A stretch of 64,000 nt of DNA from Bacillus sp. SM2101 (GCF_018588585.1 NZ_JAEUFG010000008.1:1-64000); one strand, 5' to 3'. Positions 45,256 through 53,952 are shown, counted from the first letter of the stretch. Program-made: numbers and translations. Notes: generated by a model from the sequence alone, not told the origin.

Positions 45256-46775
45256 TTTGTCATTCCTCCTTGTTGTGGTGCTTTTGCAAATAGTTTTTCG
45301 GCTGATTGAATCGTTCGTAACAAGGCACTGGCTTTGTTTACTGTTTCTTTCCATTCAAGCTCTGGTTTTGAATCAGCAACAATACCTGCGCCTGCTTGAA
45401 CATAGGCCGTTTCATCTTGGAGAAATATCGTTCGAATCGTAATACATGAGTCTATATTGCCGTCATATCCAATATAAACTATGGCACCAGCATATAAGTT
45501 ACGAGCAGTAGGTTCAAGCTCTTGTAATATTTGCATCGCTCTTATTTTAGGTGCACCTGATACTGTTCCAGCTGGAAATGAGGACACAAGAGCATCCAAT
45601 GGTTGAACGTCATCACGTAACCTACCCGTAACTTTACTAATAATGTGCATGACGTGAGAAAAATGAGTGACAGTCTTTAACACTGGTGTATCAACTGATC
45701 CGAAATTTGCAACACGCCCAATATCATTTCTTGCAAGGTCTACTAACATATAATGTTCTGCAATTTCTTTTTCATCTGCTAATAATTCTTGCTCAAGTGC
45801 TTTGTCCTCTTCTTTCGTTCGACCCCGACGACGGGTGCCGGCAATCGGATGAATTTCTAAGTGTCCGTTCTCAATTTGTATGAGCCTCTCAGGTGAGCTA
45901 CCAATGATCTCAAAGCCGTCCATTTGAAAGTAAAACAGATAAGGCGAGGGGTTCACCTTGCGTAATACACGATATAATTCAAAACCGCTCACATTCACTT
46001 TTTTATGAAAACGTTGAGATAACACACCTTGAAAAATATCACCGTCTAAAATATACTCTTTTATTTTGTTTACATGTTCCTTGAACTTTTCTTTTGAATA
46101 ATTACTTTCAATACCATCAAGATCAACTTCAGTGTTTTGCTCAATAGGCATCATTAGATCAGATAATGTAGTGGACTGTTTAATTTGTTCAAGTAAAGAG
46201 TCTATTTTTGTTACAGCACCGTTATAGAGTGAAGTTTTTTCATCATCGGTTTCATCACCGTTTAAACGTACAAAGTGTAGCAAAGCAACTTCTTTTTTCT
46301 CATGATCGAAAGCAATAATTGTTTCACAAAAAAGAAATTGATAGCGTGCAACACGTATATCTTGATTGTTGGGATCAGGGACTTTTTCAAAATCCGATAT
46401 GGCGTCATATGAAATATATCCTACGCCACCACCTTTAAATGGGAAATTCACTTCAGGAATCTTTACAGTTAAATTATTTAATACATCATTTAAAGCATCT
46501 TTAAAACTGGGAGCTTCAGCTACACTATCATTTGTGTAATCGTAAATTTGAAACGTGCGCTGCTCTTCTTTAATTTTTATAAATGGGTTTAAGCCGATAA
46601 ATGAATATCTTGACCATGGAGAAGAAGGGTCATGACTTTCTAAAATATAAGTTGCTTGATCTCGTAACGTTTGAAATAATTGGACCGCTGTTAATGTATC
46701 TGATAAGAAACTATAAGTTAATGGGATTGTACGGTATTGATCCGTATCTTGAATAAATTGTTGTAGAGTTTCCAT
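45252..46775 (-). CDS. trpE: Anthranilate synthase component I
   Basis: 507 residues. Makes anthranilate from chorismate with a glutamine amidotransferase. Motifs: SRYSFIGLNPF near the feedback site, GDIFQGVLSQRF, FEIIGSSPERL, IHPIAGTRRRGRT, HYMLVDLARNDIGRV and SSFPAGTVSGAPKIRAM. The order trpEDCFBA without trpG is the Bacillus pattern, where a pabA/trpG in the folate operon supplies the amidotransferase. A TRAP-like leader lies upstream. AAAGGAG precedes the ATG. Confidence 0.98.
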   Translation of the reverse strand: METLQQFIQDTDQYRTIPLTYSFLSDTLTAVQLFQTLRDQATYILESHDPSSPWSRYSFIGLNPFIKIKEEQRTFQIYDYTNDSVAEAPSFKDALNDVLNNLTVKIPEVNFPFKGGGVGYISYDAISDFEKVPDPNNQDIRVARYQFLFCETIIAFDHEKKEVALLHFVRLNGDETDDEKTSLYNGAVTKIDSLLEQIKQSTTLSDLMMPIEQNTEVDLDGIESNYSKEKFKEHVNKIKEYILDGDIFQGVLSQRFHKKVNVSGFELYRVLRKVNPSPYLFYFQMDGFEIIGSSPERLIQIENGHLEIHPIAGTRRRGRTKEEDKALEQELLADEKEIAEHYMLVDLARNDIGRVANFGSVDTPVLKTVTHFSHVMHIISKVTGRLRDDVQPLDALVSSFPAGTVSGAPKIRAMQILQELEPTARNLYAGAIVYIGYDGNIDSCITIRTIFLQDETAYVQAGAGIVADSKPELEWKETVNKASALLRTIQSAEKLFAKAPQQGGMTK

Positions 46776-46857
46776 TGTTCACTTCTCCTTTAATTAATAA
46801 TGGAGAATGAAATGGTTGAGGAAAGTGAATAAATATTGAAGAAAAAAAGATGCATCT

Positions 46858-46889
46858 AAATAAAGTAGCACGCATTTAGCATGTACTTT
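46858..46889 (-). terminator. Putative trp attenuator terminator
   Basis: On the minus strand AGTACATGC pairs with GCGTGCTACT (one bulge, one G-T pair) around TAAAT, followed by TTATTT. It lies between the TRAP-like site and trpE, about 85 bases before the trpE start. Confidence 0.6.
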
Positions 46890-46903
46890 TAACGACATTA
46901 TAA

Positions 46904-46941
46904 CTATACTCGCCTCAACTAATCATACTCATTCTCAACTA
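46904..46941 (-). promoter_or_regulatory. Putative TRAP-binding (G/U)AG repeat in the trp leader
   Basis: The minus strand reads UAG-uu-GAG-aau-GAG, six bases, UAG-uu-GAG-gc-GAG-ua-UAG: seven (G/U)AG triplets, all but one gap being 2-3 bases. This spacing is that of TRAP RNA sites. It starts about 15-20 bases after the predicted transcription start and precedes the terminator hairpin. Confidence 0.6.
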
Positions 46942-46961
46942 AACTTAAAATGTATCGTTTA

Positions 46962-46990
46962 TCTTTAAAGGAATAAACAAAACTTGTCAG
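46962..46990 (-). promoter_or_regulatory. Putative trp operon promoter
   Basis: On the minus strand CTGACA (46990-46985), a 17-base spacer and TAAAGA (46967-46962). The match is moderate. It would place the start near 46955, just before the (G/U)AG repeats. Confidence 0.45.
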
Positions 46991-47189
46991 CTTTTGGAGT
47001 GACTAAGTTTCTCCTTTTATACTGCAATATGGATTGATCAAAAAATTGATCAATTTTCATAACTCTCTCATCTAAGCTTGTTTGTAAGTTTAATATATGA
47101 TGTCGTAACTGTCAATGGTGTATTCTTCAAGATCACAATTAATAACATCCAATAATCTCACACTGTAATAAAATAGACAAATACGACTG

Positions 47190-47219
47190 TTGACAAATTT
47201 ATGCAAGACGTGATAGTCT
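47190..47219 (+). promoter_or_regulatory. Promoter of the MFS pump leader
   Basis: TTGACA (47190-47195), an 18-base spacer and TAGTCT (47214-47219). It is divergent from trp and upstream of the leader peptide. Confidence 0.5.
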
Positions 47220-47254
47220 GTTAAAGACTTATAAAAGAAGGAGGTTACGTTATT

Positions 47255-47326
47255 ATGTTAAACATCAATCAGTTCTTATCAACTATTACAAATATACATT
47301 ACGTGACCTCAGCGGTTATTCATTAA
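47255..47326 (+). CDS. Leader peptide of the MFS pump gene (23 codons)
   Basis: A perfect ribosome binding site AAGGAGG (47238-47244) precedes the ATG by about 10 bases. The peptide is MLNINQFLSTIT-NIHYVTSAVIH in two parts. Bases GAGGTTACGT (47241-47250) can pair with ACGTGACCTC (47311-47320), so the start region and codons near the end of the frame form a stem. A terminator follows 24 bases after the stop. This is the layout of ribosome-stalling leaders of drug-resistance genes. Translation itself is inferred. Confidence 0.65.
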   Translation: MLNINQFLSTITNIHYVTSAVIH

Positions 47327-47349
47327 CGATTTATTTAAATTGTAAATGT

Positions 47350-47392
47350 ATAACGCAGTTCACGTAAATATCGTGGGCTGCGTTATTTTATT
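47350..47392 (+). terminator. Attenuator terminator 1 in the MFS leader
   Basis: ATAACGCAG-TTCACG pairs with CGTGGG-CTGCGTTAT around TAAATAT, followed by TTTATT. GCGGTTAT inside the leader peptide end (47313 on) could pair with ATAACGC and act as an antiterminator. Confidence 0.8.
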
Positions 47393-47440
47393 GGAGGAAT
47401 AGAAGGGGCACAAAAGTGTTTTCTCTATAATGTGAAATCC

Positions 47441-47478
47441 AAAAAGCGTATCGTATGCCTACGGTACGCTTTTTTTTT
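47441..47478 (+). terminator. Attenuator terminator 2 in the MFS leader
   Basis: AAAGCGTATCGTA pairs with TACGGTACGCTTT around TGCC, followed by a run of T. It is a very strong intrinsic terminator 140 bases before the pump gene. Confidence 0.88.
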
Positions 47479-47530
47479 CGTGAAAATTTACTAAGTTTAT
47501 CAAATCATACTATTTGTAGGGGGCTTGAAT

Positions 47531-47593
47531 ATGGAGAAATGTAATACAACCTGTAATAAAACAAAAGAGAATAAGAATATGGATAGCGGTTAG
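47531..47593 (+). CDS. Possible second short upstream ORF (20 codons)
   Basis: An ATG 8 bases after AGGGGG opens a frame MEKCNTTCNKTKENKNMDSG ending 27 bases before the pump start. It sits between terminator 2 and the pump. Composition is polar and it may be a spurious frame, but its ribosome binding site is good. Confidence 0.3.
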   Translation: MEKCNTTCNKTKENKNMDSG

Positions 47594-47620
47594 AAAATAA
47601 AGGAAAATTGGAGAAATGTG

Positions 47621-48922
47621 GTGTATCATATGAAGTGGAAAGATTGGGATCGTAATTTAAAGGTCCGTTTGTTTGGAGAAGGAGTTATAAATATATTATT
47701 TTGGATGTATTTCCCATTTATGGCGATCTACTTTGCAGATCATTTTGGTAAGGGAACTGCGGGATTGTTATTAATATTATCTCAATGTGCTGGGGTAATT
47801 GCTAATTTGTTCGGAGGATATTGTGCTGACCGTTTTGGCCGCAAAAAAATGATGGTATATTCTTATATTGGAACGGCATTTTCGTTTATACTGTTTGCTG
47901 CTGCTAACTCACCATGGTACGAATCACCTGTATTATCATTTATAGCATTTTCATTATTAGGAATATGGGGTTCTCTTTATTGGCCAGCGAGTCATGCAAT
48001 GGTTGCGGATGTGGTTCCAGAAAAAGATAGAAACAATGTATTTGCAATTTTTTACATGATGATAAATATAGCTGTAGTTGTCGGACCAATACTTGGAGGG
48101 ATATTCTTTTTCAAATATCGCTTTGAGTTGCTTGTTATGGCATTTGTAACGAGTGTGATATTTTCAATTGTGTTACAAATATATGTACGAGAAACAGCAC
48201 CGAAATTTGAACAGACGAAGCAAATGGATGGAGATAAGAAATGGTACTCATTTGTAATGGAACAAATGAGAAATTACCGAGTAATTGTGACTGATAAAGT
48301 GTTCTTTATCTTTATTATTGCAGGGATTTTAGTTGCACAAACATTTATGCAAATGGACTTATTGTTAGCTGTATATATGGCTGAAATTGTACCAGTTCAA
48401 ACAATACTCTCTTTTAATGAATGGACATTGAAAGCTTCTGGTGAACAAGCGTTTAGTTGGGTGATTGCGGAAAACGGTTTGTTAGTTGCTTTATTCACTG
48501 TTCTTGCTACAAAGGTATCAAACAAATTTAATGAGCGGAACGTGTTTATGATGTCGGCATTGACTTACGGTGTAGCAATTATACTGTTCGGAAGTACTGT
48601 AAACGTTTGGGGCTTATTTTTTGCTATGTTTATATTTACAGCCGCAGAATTAATGGCTGTTGGCATACAGGAAGGGTATGTTGCAAAGCTTGCACCTGAA
48701 AATATGAGGGGACAATATTATGCTGCGGCTAGCTTAAGATTTACGATAGGTCGTACTCTTGCTCCAATATCTATTCCTTTAACGATATGGATCGGTTTTA
48801 CTAATACTTTTTATATCATCGGCTTACTAGCTTTCGTTAGTGCGGGACTATATTATGTGATGGGTTATTTAATGGAGCAGCAGACTAAATCGTCAAAAGG
48901 TATGAATAAAAAACTAGTATAA
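47621..48922 (+). CDS. MFS multidrug-type transporter
   Basis: 433 residues from the GTG at 47621 (GGAG 7 bases upstream; GTG 47618 and ATG 47630 are alternatives). Twelve membrane segments are apparent. Motif A is GGYCADRFGRKKMMVYSY between helices 2 and 3, and ETA-type motif C glycines are in VVGPILGGIFF. It resembles the MDR-type MFS exporters of bacilli. The leader peptide and two stacked terminators strongly suggest induction by a translation-affecting drug or other signal. No regulator gene is adjacent. Confidence 0.88.
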   Translation: MYHMKWKDWDRNLKVRLFGEGVINILFWMYFPFMAIYFADHFGKGTAGLLLILSQCAGVIANLFGGYCADRFGRKKMMVYSYIGTAFSFILFAAANSPWYESPVLSFIAFSLLGIWGSLYWPASHAMVADVVPEKDRNNVFAIFYMMINIAVVVGPILGGIFFFKYRFELLVMAFVTSVIFSIVLQIYVRETAPKFEQTKQMDGDKKWYSFVMEQMRNYRVIVTDKVFFIFIIAGILVAQTFMQMDLLLAVYMAEIVPVQTILSFNEWTLKASGEQAFSWVIAENGLLVALFTVLATKVSNKFNERNVFMMSALTYGVAIILFGSTVNVWGLFFAMFIFTAAELMAVGIQEGYVAKLAPENMRGQYYAAASLRFTIGRTLAPISIPLTIWIGFTNTFYIIGLLAFVSAGLYYVMGYLMEQQTKSSKGMNKKLV

Positions 48923-48959
48923 GATATTGTTATGTAAGCTTTTTAGGGATTATATATAG

Positions 48960-49066
48960 CTTAGCATTTTCTAAACAAGTTTTTGTGTGTCTTTTCTAGT
49001 TTAAAGAGATGTTAATACTGTTCAAATTTTATTGCTAGCAACAAGTTTACGAAAAGAGCCATAATT
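48960..49066 (+). repeat. Dispersed intergenic repeat, copy R8 (shorter)
   Basis: Left GTGTGTCTTTTCTAG; right GCTAGCAACAAGTTTACG then AAAAGAGCCATAA. It lacks part of the centre. Confidence 0.5.
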
Positions 49067-49068
49067 TA

Positions 49069-49124
49069 AAACAATAGGCTATCTCTAAGTCTTATTTACG
49101 ACTTCATGAGATAGCCTATTGTTA
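49069..49124 (+). terminator. Terminator downstream of the MFS pump gene
   Basis: AACAATAGGCTATCTC pairs perfectly with GAGATAGCCTATTGTT; the loop contains AAGTC...GACTT, a second small stem. Confidence 0.85.
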
Positions 49125-49251
49125 TTGTAGTTTTTAAAAAGTCACCTGGGTTATAAAAAACTTTGAATATGGTTATATAAAAGGGTGTTGTCATAACGAT
49201 GCATGAATACCTTTTTAATGACAAAAAGCTGTGCTGTTAAACGTTTATTAG

Positions 49252-49404
49252 AAAAAAAATATTAAGCTGCATGATGAATTTGTAATTAAACAATTGCAAT
49301 ATTTTATATTGAAGTTAGGGATATTGCACTTAATCCTAAAGGTAGATAGAGATGAAAGATTAAATAAATTGTATTTTAGAATTGCAAGAACGTCTATAAA
49401 ATAG
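49252..49404 (+). pseudogene. Open-frame remnant related to 14053-14163
   Basis: 50 codons without a start signal, including DEFVIKQLQYFILKLGIL. This resembles RAVLKKLQYFVIRKLEV at the first locus, in both base and residue sequence. Family unknown; likely a decayed gene fragment. The rest of 49125-49527 is empty. Confidence 0.3.
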
Positions 49405-49527
49405 GTATTTATTAATTATTCAAAATAAAAGAGAGTTATTTGTATGAAACCAACTTGTTTTATCTTTGAAATACTTGTAACCTATTGTTCATGTAGTTAA
49501 CGAATAAATCTCCCTCATTGACTAAAC

Positions 49528-49983
49528 TCATAATTCTTTTGTCATAAATACACTATATGGATCCTCTTCGTAATCTGAAAATGGCTTGCAATATTCAAAT
49601 CCATAATTTTCATAGAGTTTACGAGCAGCTTCAAAAGCTTCCATAGCACCGGTTCCTAAACTTAGCCGTGTATAGCCTCGTTTCTTAGCTTCTTCAATTA
49701 TATGTTCAAGGATTTGCTTGGCAACTCCTTTACGTAAATGTGAAGGAACTTTTTTCATAGATTTTAATTCCCCGTGCTGAGAATCAAGTTCTATAAGTGC
49801 TCCACAACCAACTAATTCATTTTGCTCCCATGCACTCCAAAATGTAATTTCAGGTTTCTTTAAATCTTCTATATTAAAACCATAATTAATATCGTCTGGG
49901 TAATGAATCCCCATGTTATGGACATGTTCCTCTATTAATGAAGTTATTTCAGTGCCTGTTAAGTCATCAAGTTTAATATCCAA
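49528..49983 (-). CDS. GNAT family N-acetyltransferase
   Basis: 151 residues from a TTG at 49983, 7 bases after AGGAG on the minus strand; upstream in-frame ATGs lack a site. ELVGCGALIELDSQHGELK and KKVPSHLRKGVAKQILEHII form the acetyl-CoA site (R/Q-x-x-G-x-G/A). LSLGTGAMEAFEAARKLYEN and GFEYCKPFSDYEEDPYS end the fold. The pattern matches the PhnO/YkkB-like family. It is a lone gene. Confidence 0.88.
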   Translation of the reverse strand: MDIKLDDLTGTEITSLIEEHVHNMGIHYPDDINYGFNIEDLKKPEITFWSAWEQNELVGCGALIELDSQHGELKSMKKVPSHLRKGVAKQILEHIIEEAKKRGYTRLSLGTGAMEAFEAARKLYENYGFEYCKPFSDYEEDPYSVFMTKEL

Positions 49984-50492
49984 AAAATCACTCCTCAGCA
50001 TATCATATCGTTGTATTAAAAAAGAATTATACATGTGTAAACATAAGATTGTAAACAAAAACAGTAGAAATTTATTCCTCTATTAGAAGCCACAATTAAT
50101 TATAGACTTCTTATTAAATCGGCTTAAATACGTTAGGTGTTCCAGCCTTGTTTTATAAGATTAATGGAGATTAGTAAATAGTAAAAACGCTTAAACTATC
50201 TCTAACCATATAAGTACAAGTAATCGCAGAAAGGAAGGACATTCATACTATTTGTCGAAAAAGGTGAATGTGTATATTGAAAGACCAATGGTAGATGAAA
50301 CTGGAATATTAGTAACAATATCCCGAGAAGCTTAGGGTTTCCAGCATGTTCATCAAAATAGAATATTAGTAAAGTAGAAGAATTACAATGTTAGTTATAA
50401 AAGAAATAGAGATTTCTTAAAAAAGATGTATAGCTACCACGAGCAATCCTTATGAAGAAGGGGGTTGCCTTTTTGAGAAAGGTGGATTCCTT
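49984..50492. other. 510-bp gap with a small gene remnant
   Basis: No intact gene. A 23-codon frame at 50264-50335 reads VNVYIERPMVDETGILVTIS and ends in REA, which looks like the start of a GNAT-type protein cut off by a stop. It may be a remnant. Confidence 0.35.
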
Positions 50493-51134
50493 ATGAGATA
50501 TATTTTGGAAAGGACTTATGTAATGGAATTACTTGAGTGGGCGTATCAACAAAATCCAGGTCCATGGTTTAATCATTCCATTAATGTTGCAAGAGCTACT
50601 GAGAGTATTATCTCAGAACTGATTAATAATGGGTACGATCTTAATATTGATTTGGCATACAATGCTGCTCTTCTCCACGACATAGGTAGGTATAAAGGTT
50701 TCACAAAATCTGTAATTCACTCTTATGATGGTTATATTTATATGAATGATTTGGGGTATAAGGGAAATGCAATTATTTGTATCACTCATTCGTTTCCTTG
50801 TAGAAACGAACATCTAGAGGTTGCGGCAGATTGGATTCTTGTTCCCGATTATAAGAAAAATCTGATGGTTGAAATTTTAAATAAGTATAGTGATTATAAT
50901 TTATATAATAAAGTCATTACCCTTTGTGACGCTATCGCTGACGCAGAAGGCTTCACTACTCTTGAAAAAAGATTGATTTCAGTTGGTTTACGGCACGGAA
51001 CAACCTCCAACACCTCTTTACATTGGAAGGGATTCTATACAATTAAGAAAGAGCTAGAAGCTTTGATTGGTAAGAGCGTATATACACTCCTCCCCGGAGT
51101 AGAAAATTCTATATATACAAATATCGATTATTAA
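50493..51134 (+). CDS. HD-domain phosphohydrolase
   Basis: 213 residues. The HD metal motif is split as WFNHSINVARATE (His), NAALLHDIGRYKGF (His-Asp) and a later Asp in TLCDAIADAEG. Proteins of this type hydrolyse nucleotides or phosphate esters; small HD proteins are often annotated as YedJ/YfbR-like. AAAGGTGG precedes the ATG. It has no operon partner and the substrate is unknown. Confidence 0.85.
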   Translation: MRYILERTYVMELLEWAYQQNPGPWFNHSINVARATESIISELINNGYDLNIDLAYNAALLHDIGRYKGFTKSVIHSYDGYIYMNDLGYKGNAIICITHSFPCRNEHLEVAADWILVPDYKKNLMVEILNKYSDYNLYNKVITLCDAIADAEGFTTLEKRLISVGLRHGTTSNTSLHWKGFYTIKKELEALIGKSVYTLLPGVENSIYTNIDY

Positions 51135-51363
51135 AATATACGATATTTCTTCAACAAATTAGCGTTTTAACAAATCGAAAAAGTGGTTTTAATAAGTTCT
51201 TTTCGCAAAGTTAGTGGATCATTACCAGAGTTGTAAAACAGTAAAGAATAACATTACTTCGGTGTAGTATGATTATCATAAAGATTATTCGACTAACAGT
51301 TTAACTACTTCAAAACATGAGAGAAATAGTCAGGAAAGATTTACACTATGGATGGGAGATTCA

Positions 51364-51696
51364 ATGAAAAAAATTATTTTATGGATTGTTATTGTACTTA
51401 TATTTTTCTTTGCTCTAGAATATCAAAAGCCAGTAATGACAACTTATGATGCAATAAAACAAGCGATAGCCTGTGTGAGTAACCCTCCAGAACGATTAGC
51501 TATAAAACCGGTTAATTATGCTTTAAAAGATCTTGAAACAGTACAAACATCAATTAATGTTAAGAGTGGCTTTTTCAATCAATTAACAAATCAAAGAGAT
51601 TTAAGTATTACATTGGTTTTTAATGGTGCAGAAGCAACAGTTAAAATGGATGCCTATAGTGGAAAATGTATTGCTGTAACTGGTCCATTAAATTAA
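51364..51696 (+). CDS. Small membrane-anchored or secreted protein, unknown
   Basis: 110 residues from the ATG at 51364, behind GGGAG. One N-terminal hydrophobic segment (KKIILWIVIVLIFFFALEY) precedes an extracytoplasmic domain of about 85 residues with two cysteines (about 37 and 103). The strand pattern SITLVFNGAEATVKMDAYSG ends in a PepSY-like manner (DAYSGKCIAVTG), but this is only a resemblance. A terminator follows. Confidence 0.65.
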   Translation: MKKIILWIVIVLIFFFALEYQKPVMTTYDAIKQAIACVSNPPERLAIKPVNYALKDLETVQTSINVKSGFFNQLTNQRDLSITLVFNGAEATVKMDAYSGKCIAVTGPLN

Positions 51697-51745
51697 CAAC
51701 ATGTCATTACTTATTAGGGTGAGCTTTAGCCAATAAGAATCTTAT

Positions 51746-51774
51746 AAAGTCATATTTTTGATATGGCTTTTTTG
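51746..51774 (+). terminator. Intrinsic terminator
   Basis: AAAGTCATAT pairs with ATATGGCTTT around TTTTG, followed by TTT. The rest of 51697-52012 shows nothing. Confidence 0.75.
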
Positions 51775-52012
51775 TACCAAGTTAAAATATGTTTTTACCT
51801 CTGACAAATAATAACTGATATGTAATTCACCCTTTGACAGACACTTAAAAGCATACGTTTCACTTTTTCGTTTGTTGGTAGCATTTAATTATGTTGTATG
51901 AACTTAAACAGGTAGAGATCATTTTCGAGGTATTAAAGAGAGTATGTATTTTAATAGAAAGAAAGCAAGTTATTAATCGCTAAATTAAGAATTTATTAAA
52001 GAGGACTAAAGA

Positions 52013-52888
52013 ATGAAAAATATAAAAGATATTATTGATTTTTTGAGATGCCAAAAAATAATTGAAGATGGAGTAGAATATATAGGGATTAATAGTGGAA
52101 CTACTAATGCAGTTTTATACATTTTATATCTTAACAAGAAACCGAAATATGTGGTAAAAATAGATAAACCTTATCTTATCTCTTCAACAGTGGAATTTCT
52201 CCAAATTTATAAAGAGGTTAGACTGTTACCGGATGTTGTTTATAAAGATGTGAATAAAGGTTTTGCAATATATTCGTATATACCAGGAGAAACCCATAAT
52301 TATCTGAGTTGTTCAAAATTAGCATGGATGGCAATTTTAATTAAAGAGTTATTTAATAAATACCGAAGGGTAGAAAGAAGAGTTAAGTGGGGAAGAATAC
52401 ACGGAATATCAAGAGATTCTTGGTCAGAATTTAATATAAAGAGCTTAGAAATGGCTCAATCAAATATAGGTGATGTATTACCATATGAAGAACATAAAAG
52501 GGTAGTAATATTAGTTGATAAGTTAAAAACATACGAAAACCCAGAGGAAAAGTATTATCTTCACGGTGATACAGGAGTTCATAATTTTATATACGACAGA
52601 AGTGAATTACAAGGTGTTATTGATCCATCACCTTTAATTGGACCTAAGATTTACGATTTCACATATGCTTTTTGCTCTTCTCCAGATAGCTTAAATTTGA
52701 GCACACTACGATCGTCATTTTCATTAATGACTCAAGACACTCCTATCACGAAAGAAAGGCTTATTGATGAATTCCTTTTTCAATTATATACACGAATTGG
52801 AGTATGTATAAAAGTTCACCCGCATGATTTAAGTGGTTATATCGAAGCGTGGGATAAATTTAAGAAATATCTTCCTGACATTCAATGA
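52013..52888 (+). CDS. Aminoglycoside phosphotransferase family protein
   Basis: 291 residues. The kinase-like fold has LHGDTGVHNFIYDRSELQGV (catalytic Asp and Asn) and IDPSPLIGPKIYDFTYAF (metal Asp). The N-lobe has KKPKYVVKIDKP. Such proteins phosphorylate antibiotics, homoserine or other small molecules; the sequence does not tell which. It is a lone gene with AGAGGA before the ATG. Confidence 0.85.
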   Translation: MKNIKDIIDFLRCQKIIEDGVEYIGINSGTTNAVLYILYLNKKPKYVVKIDKPYLISSTVEFLQIYKEVRLLPDVVYKDVNKGFAIYSYIPGETHNYLSCSKLAWMAILIKELFNKYRRVERRVKWGRIHGISRDSWSEFNIKSLEMAQSNIGDVLPYEEHKRVVILVDKLKTYENPEEKYYLHGDTGVHNFIYDRSELQGVIDPSPLIGPKIYDFTYAFCSSPDSLNLSTLRSSFSLMTQDTPITKERLIDEFLFQLYTRIGVCIKVHPHDLSGYIEAWDKFKKYLPDIQ

Positions 52889-53242
52889 GCAATAGCTTTT
52901 CAATTTGAAAGGTAGTATCTTTGCATTCAATAACCAAAGATTATAGTTACAGTACATAGGGTAAAAAAAGTTCAAGTGATTTTCCACAAAATGACTTGAG
53001 AAAGTAGGGTTATCCCAATCTTAAGAATAAAATCTATTAAAAATGGGTCAACCAGGTAGCTGGTTGGCCTCATAATACAGGATGGTGCAATAGTCTAATG
53101 TTCTACATCATGCCAAGTAGACCGAAAAAAAATTAGAAGTGACTAAAAGAACGTTACTTTGATAAAAGTTTTCAGAGTTGACTTTTGTAAGACCGTAACA
53201 CACTAGTTAGTTTATTCCTTTATCATCTAACTGTAACAATTC
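52889..53242. other. 350-bp gap with one hairpin
   Basis: GGTCAACCAG-GTAG-CTGGTTGGCC (53046-53069) is a 10-bp stem without a T run. No gene is seen. Confidence 0.5.
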
Positions 53243-53833
53243 CTAATTAGATACTTTTTGAAAGTAGTGATACGTTTTATTTAACTTTTGTGATTGTTTA
53301 CCTTTTTGACTTTCCATATTACCAAATTCAAAGAATTTTACTTTTTTGATGCCTACAAAATTCATTATTGCTTTCTTCATTAATACTTTATGAACATTAT
53401 TTAAGAAAATAAGTGGATAATTCGTAGGGCCCTTCATTGTAGAAACACAGACTACTGATTTTCCTTTTAAAAGCCCTTCAGCCATCCCTAGTCTTCCCTT
53501 GTTTTTATAAGCAAAATTAGAAGCAAACACTCGATCAATAAATCCTAAGAGCATTGCAGGAGGCCTTCCCCACCAAATTGGATAAACAAAAACAATTTTA
53601 TCTGCCCACAATATTTGTTTTCTATACTTTTCTAGATCAGCATCAGTATGCATATCTCTCCTTAATTTATCTTCATTAAATATAAGCTGAGGACTAAACT
53701 TTTCTTCATATAAATCTATTACTTTTAAATCAGTAACATGTGGATTCTCTTTACTTCCTTCTATAATTTTTTGCAAAAATGCATAGGATAGGCTGTTATG
53801 ATTTGGGTGTGTATAAATAATAAGAGTGTTCAT
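53243..53833 (-). CDS. NAD(P)H-dependent flavin oxidoreductase (flavodoxin-like fold, MdaB/KefF family)
   Basis: 196 residues. MNTLIIYTHPNHNSLSYAF is the FMN phosphate-binding start, and ADKIVFVYPIWWGRPPAMLLGFIDRV is the flavodoxin_2 core (shown in the sequence at about 73-98). The enzyme probably reduces quinones or electrophiles. It is divergent from a MarR regulator gene with a perfect palindrome between them, the usual arrangement of an electrophile-induced quinone reductase. Confidence 0.9.
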   Translation of the reverse strand: MNTLIIYTHPNHNSLSYAFLQKIIEGSKENPHVTDLKVIDLYEEKFSPQLIFNEDKLRRDMHTDADLEKYRKQILWADKIVFVYPIWWGRPPAMLLGFIDRVFASNFAYKNKGRLGMAEGLLKGKSVVCVSTMKGPTNYPLIFLNNVHKVLMKKAIMNFVGIKKVKFFEFGNMESQKGKQSQKLNKTYHYFQKVSN

Positions 53834-53847
53834 CCTTTCACCTCATT

Positions 53848-53867
53848 TATTTATCATTTGATAAATA
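53848..53867. promoter_or_regulatory. Candidate MarR operator
   Basis: TATTTATCATTTGATAAATA has perfect 9-base arms and lies 15 bases from the oxidoreductase start. Further TTGATA-type half sites follow up to 53940, including a duplicated TTTTGATATCT. Confidence 0.6.
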
Positions 53868-53952
53868 AAATATAACCTAAGTTATTTTAGTTGTCAATTG
53901 ATAATTTTATTTTGATATCTATTTTGATATCTTATTATTAGAGGTGAAAATA

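Noticed and set aside
51180-51225. Reverse copy of the dispersed repeat
   Set aside because: TAAGTTCTTTTCGCAAAGTT resembles the right end for 20 bases but the match stops there.
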